Made by a program: the position numbers and the translations under genes. Under the pieces are notes generated by a model that saw nothing but the letters and a program-made list of their open reading frames with translations, ran no database searches and was not told the origin of the DNA. 64,000 nucleotides of DNA from Phaeosaccion multiseriatum (Eukaryota > Ochrophyta, other classes): contig OZ218954.1 of the NCBI GenBank assembly GCA_965112735.1, forward strand, positions 1,860,001 to 1,924,000. The letters are read 5' to 3'. Positions 34,875-45,200 of the stretch are shown here, one piece after another; the stretch's first letter is position 1; the number at the start of each line of letters is the position of its first letter.

Positions 34875-36990
34875 ATGCGGCGCCTCAGACAGCACGGCGC
34901 CGGGAGGGATAAGCTGCAGAGCATCTTGCTCCTCATTCTCGGCCTCAGCAGCGGAAATGTTTTGGCGTTTTGCAGTGGAAGCACCGCCCGCGGCGGCATG
35001 CTGACCCCTCGAACAAGAGCCGCCTTCACCCCCTTCAACCCTGCTTCTCCCTCCTCCTCAGGGAGTGGCGCCGCTGCTCTCTTCGGAGAGAGGATGAAGG
35101 TGGTGGCCTCCGTTAGAGGCGGAACAGACAGCAGCGGAAGGACAGCTCTCAGCATGGCGTCCTTGGGGCCCGTCACTCTCCCCTTGGTGGTGCCACAGGG
35201 AATCTCCCCTTTAGCCTGGGATGGAGGAGTGTCTATCGTGGCCCTTCTGTTAGCCACAGTGTGGCTAAAGGTGAGTACATGTCTTCAAGGCGCGCATTCT
35301 CCCATGCCTATCGTAATGGCCACAGTTGTGGATCTGCGGAGACTCGGCTCACAAGCTTTCCCCCATCGTCTGGGTGCCCATCCTTTCTGTCGCGATAATG
35401 TGCGTGTCATGCTGATACGTAGATCTGGACGACGCTGGCAGGGAAAGGAGTCATCGACCCCAAGGTTCGTGAAAGGAACGGCACGGCGAAGTTCCCACGC
35501 GCTTCATTATGCCACGCTCCGCTCCTCTTTTAGATCCTGGCTTATGCCTGTACTCGTGTTCTTGCCTGCCACAGGTGTCTAGGAAAGTGATTCATTCGGG
35601 TAGCGGGCCCTTGTTTATGCTCACATGGCCCTTCTTTAGTTCCTCCCCCGGCGCGCGCTTTGTCGCCGGATTAGTGCCTCTTGCGTTGGCCGTGAAGCTC
35701 ACGCTGGCGGGGCTGGGGAAGGGGGGGAAAGGGGGGAAGGAGCTCTCCTTTGCCGTGTCCAGAAGTGGGGACGAGTCAGAGGCTCTTAAAGGTGCGCACA
35801 GGCAGCAGCTCTCTTGTGTGTTGAGGGAGAGAGACGGGGAGAGGTGATGTGGCATTGGCCCATCCGCTGCTGAGCACAGCACAAACGGAGAGGAAATAGA
35901 ACGATTTTTTTTGTCCCCCCATCTGCCTGCTGCTTTCTCACTGCTTCTTACCCCCCCCTTTCCTCCCCCCTTTGGCGTTGGCGTTGCGTTGGACGGCGGC
36001 AGCTCCCTTGACTTACGTGCTAGTGCTCGGTCTGGCGACCGTGGTCGAGTGGCGCTCCTCCATACTAGGCCTGTTGGCGGTCACGCAGCTGGCCGTGGGA
36101 GACGGACTAGCTGACCTGGTGGGGCGCCGGGTTGGGGGCAAGAAGTGGTGGTTCAGTGACTCCAAGGTGTGATCAAAAATCTATGATGGAAACGAGTGTA
36201 CGTGGAAGGGCAGTACTACTCACTGACTTGCATGAGTTGCGTGAGACAGGCCTACTCTCTGTCAAAGGAGGTGTAGAAGAAAGACGACTTGGGTCAAGTT
36301 GAAAGTTGAAACTGACACTGGGCACGACTTTGCAACCCCCAGCCACGCGCCCGCTCTCGCTCCCCGCTGCATGTCTTTGCTCAGCCTCACCTACCTCGCA
36401 ACACCTGCTCTCTCTGTCGTCAGAGCTACGCCGGATCGGCGGCCTTCGCCATCGGATCTTTCGTGGCCAGTTTGGGCCTGATACAGTGGCTCAACTTCGC
36501 GGGCTGCCTCCCATGGACAGTGCCACAAGCCGCCACAAAGGTGTGTGCCATGTGGATTGGGCCATGGCCTTTGGCCTTCCCACCTGTAGAGACGATTCTC
36601 ATGCTATGAGTGAGCTGAGCTATCTCTCTCTCTCTGCGTGTCTCTCTTCTCTCTCTCTCTGTCTCCATCTGTCTGTCTCTTGCCCCTCTGCCCCCTGTCT
36701 GTCCATCTGTCTCTTTCCCCTTTTTGGTCTTTTGGTGTGCCTCCCTTCTCTGTGTTGTCTGTTTGTTTCTCTCATTCTCTCTCTGTCCGTCTCTCTCTCT
36801 CTCTCCACGCACTCTTTTGATGTGTGGTGCTCAAACCGCTTCCTGTCGGTGGTGCCATGGTCCGATGCAGGTTGCCCTCGTCTCTGCGGCGTGTGCTGTG
36901 GTGGAGGTGCTGCCCTTGGGCGACGACAACATTTCTGTGCCGCTGGCAGCGGCAGCACTGGGCAGATTTCTGTTCCATATCATCCAGTAG
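34875..36990 (+). CDS. Phytol/polyprenol kinase family membrane protein, plastid-targeted
   Basis: Six exons: 34875-35270, 35423-35464, 35575-35791, 36003-36166, 36424-36540, 36871-36990; 351 residues. The N-terminus has a signal-peptide core (LQSILLLILGLSSGNVLAF) ending in LAF-C, followed by a Ser/Thr/Arg-rich stretch, as in heterokont bipartite plastid presequences with an ASAF-type motif. The body matches VTE5/phytol kinase: VSRKVIHSGSGPLFML (about 147), ARFVAGLVPLALAVKL, SFAVSRSGDESEALKAPL (built over a splice), YVLVLGLATVVEWRSSILG, GDGLADLVGRRVGGKKWW (about 251) and SYAGSAAFAIGSFVASLG. Several transmembrane helices are evident. Family role: CTP-dependent phosphorylation of phytol (tocopherol route) or related prenols. 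The exact prenol is not decidable. Confidence 0.84.
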
Positions 36991-37214
36991 GAAGGGGGAA
37001 GAAGGGCACCCTCTTTTTTCTCCACGTACAATACAATACTTCGCTATTGCAGTATCGATCGAATAGATGGAACCATGTGAACGTTTAGTACGATTGTGGG
37101 TATCGAGTATCGATGCCTCGGCGGGTTCCGACTCACAGGGCGAATCACCAACCCTGTAGCCGACCCCCATTTTTTTTATGCATCATTTGCCACGCAGGAG
37201 GTAGGAGCAGGTAG

Positions 37215-38261
37215 ATGGCCATGAAGTATGCGATAGTGTCGTTAGTGCTCACACTAACTTGCAGTAGGGCAGCAGAGATGACGGCGGGGAACCGCCTCGA
37301 GGAGGGAGGCGCCTGTTTGAGCTCTCCAAATGGGCGAGTACATATGTGCCTCATCAAAGGGGGGCAGCTTCAAATTCATGAAGGGAAGGACAGCATATAT
37401 GATGGATCGAAGGTCAAGAAGGAGGATGTGCGATGGCAGAGCGACAAGGTGAAGGGCAAGAACACCTATGCAGGCATCAAGGACGGTGCCCTCTGTGTAC
37501 TTGAACAAGGTACGAGGCGAGTGCTCAACGTCCTCCCCCCCCCCCTTCATTAGATGGGTTGCTTTCAGCCTTCTCTGGTACGCATATTTATTTATTTTCG
37601 CTTGTCCTTGCCTTCCTTTGTGACTAAATGGCAGGGGGGGAGGAGGAAGCCCTGTGGAGCACGCCAGTTGCGGGCAGCGGTGCTGTCTTTGTAAGCGTTG
37701 ATGACGCGGGATCGGTCTCTCTCGTTAGCAATGGCTGGATGACCAAGGAGGTATTGTGGACATCATCAACGCCGGCAGAAGGAGAATCGTGTGCCAATGT
37801 AGCACCTCTGACAAAAGCAGTCACGGATGCGGCCACAGGTAAGAAACAGGGAGCTGGGGCGCCAACGCTGTTAAGCAGATCGGGCCAGACTCCGACAACG
37901 GTCAACCCATACTTTCCTCCGGCTCTAGTCTCTGTTTTCTTCTACCACTTGCTCTGACACGGACGTACGCACGCACAAATGCGCACTCCAACGAACAACT
38001 CAGGCATAACGATGGAGAGGACACGCAGTTTCGGGAACAGGCCTGATGAGCTCATCTGTTTGGGCATCGGGGTGAGGGCAAAGAACTTGGGCATCATGAA
38101 CGTCAATGTGTATAGTGTAGCCCTATACGTGGAGCCCGCCGCTGCCAAGGAAGACTTGGTGGCGTTCAAGGGAGCTTCGTCCGCGGAGCTAGCAGCCAAT
38201 AACAAGTTCTACACTGCACTCCTTGTAGGCGACTATCGCAAGTAAGTCTGGCATGAAGTCA

Positions 38262-38292
<31 letters not shown>

Positions 38293-39098
38293 TTGATGAT
38301 GTGGTAGGCATCTGCTTTGATATAGCAACACAGGTCGGTCAACACTTCCTCAAAGTGCAGGGCTCCCATCTGCGTGCGTTACAGAAGGGACGGGCGTCCG
38401 TCAGCCCTGGTCAGAGAGAAATGCCCGTGGCTGGAGTAGAGACAAGAGAGGACTGCTCTTCCCTGTTTTATCCAACCGACACTGTATCCTCACAGCTTGG
38501 TCCCTTCCTCTCCCTTCATCCTCCCGCAGGTGGGTGCACATGGTCTTCGCGAGGGGTGTGGGTGCGGAGAAAGTGGTGGATGCCCTGACGGCTGTTGAGG
38601 GGGTGAGCCCAGATGTGTTGGACGAGTTCTCCAAGCTGCTGTTGGGGGCCATGGGAGGGAAGCTTAACCAAGGTAAGGAGGAGGAGGAGGAGGAGCTGAG
38701 CTGAGCTTTAATTCACGTGGACCTTTGAACGGGGCAGCGTTGAAGCCTATCCACGCCACCGACCCAGGAGGCTGAGAGTGCCTCCTTCATTCCTCTCCTC
38801 GCTCGACTTGAGTGCTCTTTACCTCCTCCTGCCGCGGCTGCCTCCGTTGTAAGAACTAGACAGTTACCTCAAGCCCCCCCCCCCCCTGCGTGTCCCCTCT
38901 TTGCCCACAGGTGACTCCATCTCTCTTGGCTGGGAGAAGTCCCTCCTCATGGTGATGGTCCGGGGGGAGGTGGTGGGACAAGTGATCGACCCCATTCTGC
39001 CCGGAGCCGTGTTCAACCTCTATCTGGGCCAAGAGCCTGTCTCGCGTGTCGCCAAGGCGGCCTTTGCCGACGCCGTGCCAGCCTTACTCCAAGGCTGA
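37215..39098 (+). CDS. Secreted bulb-lectin-like plus chalcone-isomerase-like fusion
   Basis: Five exons: 37215-37509, 37635-37838, 38004-38241, 38530-38672, 38911-39098; 355 residues, phases 1/1/2/1. Residues 1-20 (MAMKYAIVSLVLTLTCSRAA) form a signal peptide. Residues about 25-165 show three beta-strand repeats typical of bulb-type (B-lectin) domains: HMCLIKGGQLQIHEG, AGIKDGALCVLEQG, then EEALWSTPVAGSGAVFVSVD and GSVSLVSNGWMTKEVLWTSS. Residues about 180-350 resemble the chalcone-isomerase-like fold: LGIGVRAKNLGIMNVNVYSV, ALYVEP, VHMVFARGVGAEKVVDAL, FSKLLLGAMGG, SISLGWEKSLLMVMV, AVFNLYLGQEPVSRVAK. CHI-like proteins outside plants are mostly non-catalytic or fatty-acid-binding. The combination in one secreted protein is unusual. 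Both domain calls are by eye. Confidence 0.7.
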
Positions 39099-39209
39099 GA
39101 GGTTGGACGAAAGAGCAAGGGAGGGGCCAGGTGGTACTCTTTCGTCACCTTGCTGAGAGGTTGGACGAAAGAGCAGGGGGGAAGGGAAGGTGGTACTCTC
39201 TCGTCACAG
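39094..39209 (+). repeat. Tandem 58-bp duplication, each copy with a hairpin
   Basis: Copies start at 39094 and 39152 (GCTGAGAGGTTGGACGAAAG). In copy 1, GACGAAAGAG (39106-39115) pairs exactly with CTCTTTCGTC (39137-39146); copy 2 keeps the pairing with one mismatch. It begins at the stop codon of the lectin/CHI-like gene, so it is probably its 3' UTR. Confidence 0.8.
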
Positions 39210-39617
39210 GAAAGGCGGACACACAAAGAGTGAAGTCAAGAGTGGTCGGGTTGCCACTTGTTCACGCGAGTAGGGATGCAGTCGGCCGGGCTTCAGTGTA
39301 AGTTCCGTGAGCCTCCCTCAAGGTCTGTAAGTGTAAGGCTCACCACCGCTGCTCCGTCAAGCATGTTTTGCCTCATCCACCACAACAGTGCAGCCGGTGC
39401 GCACAAGGGAAAGGGTCATTTATTTACATATATATATTTAGGGTTAGTAAGGGCGGGAATAAGTAAATAAGAGGGAAAAAGACTATGATGATGAATTGAA
39501 GTGGATGACTCAACACCCATACGACTCCAATGACGTTTTGACTCTTGACTCCTCCCGCAGCAGCAGCAGTCGCCCAGCCCCCCGCTCATCGAGAGCGCCT
39601 CTACGACGCATCGCTCT
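39210..39617. other. Intergenic between convergent genes
   Basis: 3' flanks of the lectin/CHI-like and peroxiredoxin-like genes, locally AT-rich (39417-39475). Nothing else is recognised. Confidence 0.4.
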
Positions 39618-41902
39618 CTAACTCCTCTTCTTATTCTTCTTCTTATTCTTATCCTGCTTCTTCAATGCGTCCTTGAGAGTATCGGTGAGGGCAGTAGACG
39701 AGGGCTTGCGCAGGATTTGGAGAAACTTTGCAATTTGGCTGGAGAGCAGCGAGACGAGAAGAGGGGCAACAGGGGGGTGGGGTGGGGGTGGAGGGGGAGG
39801 TCAAGACGTCGCGCTAGCGGAGAGGGGAGGGGGGAAGCAGACGAGGGGTTGACGTGCAAACCCACTCGGGGGCCAAGGTACCTCATCGCCACCATAGACA
39901 TGTGCAAAGAAAGCGCGACGATGGGTGAGGCGGATCCATCCACCCCCGTAACCCACCCGTCCATGATGGCGATGATGGTAATCAACCTTCTCATCCGTAC
40001 TATCAACTCACACACACCTACCTATCAATAATGTAGACGACCTTCTCTCCGCCGCCCAAGACAGGCGTCTGATACGCCTGCATCCACAGGAGCTCGGGGT
40101 CACTCAACACGGGGAATTTGAGCTTCAGTTTCTTGGCCAGCTTCCGGTTTTGCGCGGGAGTATCGGCCGTTACGGCGATAACGTCTGCCAACTGCCGCGG
40201 AAAGTTCTTGGCCAGTCCCGACAGAGCGGCGCGCAGGTCTGCGCTGTCCTTGCGCGGGTCAGCAATCACAATGGCGACCTTGCCTGGAGGAGGGGAGAGG
40301 AGAGGAAGGCATGGGAGGGGAGGGAATGTGGGGCGCTCAAAGGAGGGGGTCCGTGCGTGCTAGCAGCAGTAGCAACAACAGCAGCGGCAGAACCACCACC
40401 ACCACCACCATCAGCAGCAACAGCAGCGTTTGGTTCGCTGTTTCTCACCGCCCGTCACGAAGGCCGAGAAGTTGGACACATTTCCATCCTTGTCCTTGAG
40501 CAGGCGCCACGCGTCCAGAGGGGCAAACTCTGTCTGCGCGATGGTGTCCGCCGCCTGTGGATACCGCGGACAGTGAAAAAAGGGCACAAGAGCACACGTC
40601 AACCAATGCGGTGAGGATGATGCGTCCTGCCAAGGGGGGCGCTTTACTTCTGAAATGCGTCACTGCGCATTCTTTTCAGCCCGTCCTTGGGCCTTTCGGC
40701 GTTAATTACACTTACAGGGCGGCGAGCTTGAGGTGCTGTAAATGCTGCTGGGGCTGCTGTGTCCAACGTCCCCTGCCCTTGGCTCTCGCCGCTGTCCGTC
40801 CTGCGTTCTGTCTCCCTCGCTGCTGTGAAAGGGGAGGAGGGTGTAGACTGTTGTTGTTTCTTCAGCTTCGCCGCCTCCACCTTGTAGTCCTCCTTGAGCA
40901 ACCTCTCAGACTCCTGCACCAGCAACTTCCACTCCGTGCTTTTGGTGGTCAAGGGCTTGCTTGGCACGTCGCCGCTGCCAAATTCGTCCTCATCCTCGTC
41001 GTCGTACTCGCTGATGCCCCTCTTCCTTGCCTCATCGAACTCACTCCTCCTCCTTGCCGTGATGCTGGCGCTACTCTCCCCAACTGTACCGTAATCGTCC
41101 ATCATCTCGTCGAAGTCAGCGTACATGTCGCCATAATCAAACTCGTCATCCGCACCCCTTGCAAACTTCGCCTCTTGGCCGCCAAACCCTCTGAGCTTGG
41201 CCAAGTCAACTTCTCGAACTTCAGGGGGGGATGGTGCTGGGGTTGGCGCGGGTGCCGACCCAGCCGGAGCTGGCCCGACCGCATCCCACGACCACGATGG
41301 GTCAATCGCGATGGCAGGGTCGGGGAATGGCGGCACAACACGCCAGGGGCAAGCGAAGAGGCAGTACAGAAGAGTGAGTATGTTTGCCGCAACATGCAGT
41401 GCTGAATAACCTGGTTCCCGTACCGAAGATACCTCTCATTCCCCCATAGTAGGTGTCATTGGTGAGCTACCTCCCCCCCTTCCTCCCAACCTACCCTACC
41501 TGCTGCCCCTGTTCGCCAAGCTTTGTTCGGCAGCACCTCGTTGGACCCCTCAATCCCGCTCTCAATGCCAGCCGCTCTCCTCCTCTCCTCCTCCGCCTTG
41601 GCCATATCCCTCAACTCCTCCTTCCGTCGCTCGCTCTCCAGCTCCTTCAGCATCGCCTCCAACTGCTGCTGCCGCTTCAGCCCCATGTATAGCGGTGCCG
41701 AACCTCTCCTTCGGCGAGTGCCTCTCCCTGCTGCTGTTGCTGTGCTTGTGGCAACCCCATGGCTTAGCAAGCGGGAAGCTCCTGTCAAAGCCCTAGGGGA
41801 AGCCCCCCCTTCCATGACAGAGCTTGGCAGTGGTAAAGTGAAGGAGGACACCACGGTGAGGAAAACGACTCCTATAAACGCAGACCCCACCGCTGCAGAC
41901 AT
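39618..41902 (-). CDS. Peroxiredoxin/thioredoxin-fold-like protein without active-site Cys, probably plastid
   Basis: Five minus-strand exons: 41902-41500, 41434-40716, 40554-40449, 40283-40022, 39738-39618; 536 residues. The C-terminal part (about 375-536) looks like an AhpC/TSA peroxiredoxin-type fold: VAIVIADPRKDSADL, ADVIAVTADTPAQNRKLAKK, FPVLSDPELLWMQAYQTP, KVVYIID. No Cys occupies the peroxidatic position. The N-terminus (FIGVVFLTVVSSFTLPLP) is signal-like with an SSF motif, as in heterokont plastid presequences. The middle is acidic and disordered, with a coiled-coil piece (QLEAMLKELESERRKEELRD). The C-terminus is Lys-rich. Exon 1 to exon 2 uses a 65-nt intron (41435-41499) with a weak pyrimidine tract. 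The predicted join also leaves a hydrophobic stretch around ILTLLYCLFACPW, so this junction is the least certain. Confidence 0.6.
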
Positions 41903-42202
41903 TCTGCCAGGATGCCTAAGGGATCTTTAAACCTCTTAGAGGGGGTTTGAGGGGGATGAAAATATGAATGAGGTGGAGGATTGAAAGTAGTAAAGTAGGC
42001 GTGTTGGTAGTCACAGGATGCTCACAATTGCCGTGTTTTTTTCTTTTCTTTCTTCTTTCTTCTTTCCCTTCCCTTCTTTTGAGTAGTTCTACGGTATCGA
42101 TTGTTAAATTTGACGTCTGAGCCCTTTGTTCACATTCGCATCATCGCTGTGCATCGCTGTGCATCGGCCGTCCTCGCTGCTCTCTGCTCTCTCCTCTCCT
42201 CC
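41903..42202. other. Intergenic between two minus-strand genes
   Basis: 300 bases with a long T/TTC-rich tract (42038-42080); it holds the promoter of the peroxiredoxin-like gene and the 3' end of the HECT gene. Confidence 0.4.
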
Positions 42203-45200
42203 TCACGCCTTCGAGTAGCCCGTGCTGCCGTAGCGCAGAGCCAAGAGCACCATGTCCTGCATGACTTTCTCAGACGTGTACGTGGGCAGATGAAGCCGTC
42301 GGTCGCACGTGGTGGCTTGGGGACACACATCGACAGAGCCTTCCAAAGCGGCAATGGCCCAGTTCTCCTCCTCGTCCTGCTCGGCAAACCCGAATGTGGG
42401 CGGCTTGCTCGAACCTTCGCGTTGGGCACATAGAAACAAATAAGGTAAGATGTGATGCGATGGGAGTGGAGCGTTGGGGGGGGTGGGGGGACGCAAAGAG
42501 AAGTGAGTGAGAAGAAACTTGACATGGCGGTGGGTGGAAACTTGGAAACTTCGACCTCGAGCGAAAAAGAGGCTCTCTCTCTCGTACGTACCGCTCCAGA
42601 ACAACAGCAAGTTCTGCTTGTCCTTCTCGTCTAGCTTCGCCACAAAGTCCCAGAAGGACTTGATCACGGGCATGGATTGGTGGAGGCCGTCCACGTACCA
42701 CACATTCTCTCGAAGCTCCTCCACATCAATCAGGAGAGGGCCCTCCACAGCCACTCGAAGGTCCTGAGGGGTCAGCACCTATCGTTGCAAGACAGTAACA
42801 TGTAAGAGTCTCGTGCACTGTCCAATACAAGACACACAAGCCCAGCGACTCTACCTCACCTGCAGAAGCTTCTCGCTGATCACGTCCTGAAGCCCCTGCG
42901 TCATGCTCACAAGCTCCCCATCCCCATCCCCGACGATGTGCCTGCGACAAGCCTTGTCCACAAACAGCTGTTTGTTCTCGTTAGTCACCGCCTTGGAGGC
43001 TCCCTGGTGTACAAGAGGGAAGCCCCTCCACTCCATGGTAAAGCCCATGTCCTTCCCATCAGAGCCAAGGTCCATATCCAGCACACTCTGCATGGAGCGG
43101 GCAAGCTCTTCGTCGCCCTCTGTGCACCGATGGAGTGGAGGGGAAGGGAGGGAGGGAGGGAGGGGGGCAAATTCCAAAGGTGATGGGGCCGTACGCACGG
43201 CAAAGGGTGAGTAGTTGTGGCAGCATGTCGCCCGCACAGCTCAGAGACGGGGCTGGGAACTGCCCCAACCCCGAGTGTGGAAGAAAGGAAGGATGAGAGA
43301 CGAGTACCACGGGCCGGCAGCACACACAGGAAGGATAGAGAGTTATTTCTAAGCGTAACTTTCACTACCACTCACCGCAGAACACTTCCCAAGAAGGCGC
43401 TTGCTTCATGAGGAGGCACCACACCGCCTCATGCAGCCGCACCCCCAAGGGCACCTCGTTGAGAAGGCAGAGCCCCATCAGGCGGCCCAGCACGCGGAAG
43501 ATTCGAATCCGCTCCTGCTTGTCCTCCTTCCCCACCGGCGATGCCCCAGCTGCCTCAGGGCCCGAGGCTGCGGCCGGAGCGGGAGAGGGGGCCAGCACCC
43601 CCGTCCGAGAGTTGACGACACGAAAGAAGGGCAAATGCTGCAGGAAGCGCGAAGGTGGGAGAGGCCTCTTTTTACCGCCCGCTGGTGTCTGCCCCGCTTC
43701 TCCCGCCGACCTCTGCGTTGGCCTCTCCTCTCCGTTGGCACCTGTCACCTCCTTGGGGCGGTCTCCCCCTCCGTCCATCGCCCAGCTGTCTGCTGTGAAG
43801 AGCAGCCTCGCATACTCCAGGAACTCGCGCATAGGGCCTTGGCCCTGCCCCGGCTCCAAAGAGAAGACCACCTGCACAAGGCAAGAGTGCAGCAACAAGA
43901 GGGAGAGGGAGGGTCCGTTGAAGACGCCCCGTTTCTTTTTCAGTGGTGGGTACGAGGCGGAGGAGGGCGAGATCAACCGCGTCTAATCGGTGGAATGACT
44001 GGAGAGTATGCACTTAGTTTCGTGATTGTAGTGTGGCTGCTGCCTCACGACCGGCATCTGCCCGACACACTCTTGAGCCTCCCTCCCTTCTTACATTAAT
44101 GTTGGCGCCCATGCGTTGTCCCATAAGCTGCTGACACATAAAGTCGAGCTGCTCCAGTGTGTCCATGGAGAAGCGGTTGACCTCCACATTCGTCACAAAG
44201 CCTCGACTTCTTTCGTCCACCACTGTTTGAATGTAGGAGATCTTCTCTCGGCAAAGGATCACGTTTGGGATGCGTAGGAGCGGCGCCAGGGACGACTGGA
44301 GGAGCTCTGGCTCAGCGATCAAGAAGGCCTGAGACGTGCGCGGAGGGGAGAGTTAGCAGCAGATGCGGGATCCAACGAAGAGCAACAGCCGAAGGAGATG
44401 CACAGCGGGAGAGTAAAAAAAGACACTGACGATGGTGGTAGTGACTGCTCCATGCTTGTCCTCCCCTCCCCCCCGCCCTCTCTTCCCTCACCTCGATCAC
44501 GTGTCTGTGCTCCAGTGCGAACTCCGCAAAGCCCTGTGGAATGGGTAGACTTGCGTCCCCGGAAAGCACCCCCACCAAGTTGGCTGGAGACTTCCCCTTC
44601 CTTCTACCTGCCGACCTGCCATGCGCCTGCCCCCTGCCCTGCTGATCCTGACCACGGCCAATGCCCATCTCCGGCACATGCTCCCGTGCAATGCGCAGGA
44701 TGCGCTGCTGCTGTGGTCCCTCTCGGACTTGTTCTTGGAGCATTTCAAGCAGCAGCCGAGCTCGCACGAGTAGCCCCAGCCGCATGGCGTCTTCCCCCAC
44801 CAGCTCCCCTTCCACCACACTCATCGCCATCTCCAGGCCGCTGTACAGCAGACCCTTGAGTTCGAGGGCGAACGTGTCCAGCCTCTGTGCCAAGACACCG
44901 CCTCGGTGCGCTCCTGGCACACACAACCGTAGAATCAGCTCCAGCAAGTTGTCGAACAAACGAAACTCTGCGTCAAGGTCGAGGCCTCCATCCTTGTTCT
45001 CCTGCTGGCCCACCAAGCCGAAGAGCAGCATGTGGCCCACCCTGCTCAGTGCACCCGTCACGCTAGTCCACGTGAATTGGCAAGACAAACAGTCACCTGG
45101 CCTGCCCCCTTGCCCCTGCCCCCGATTGTCCGACTTGGAGTCTACCTCGCTGCTCTCCGCCACCAGCTCATTGAGAATGAGCACCCAAGCGCGGACGACG

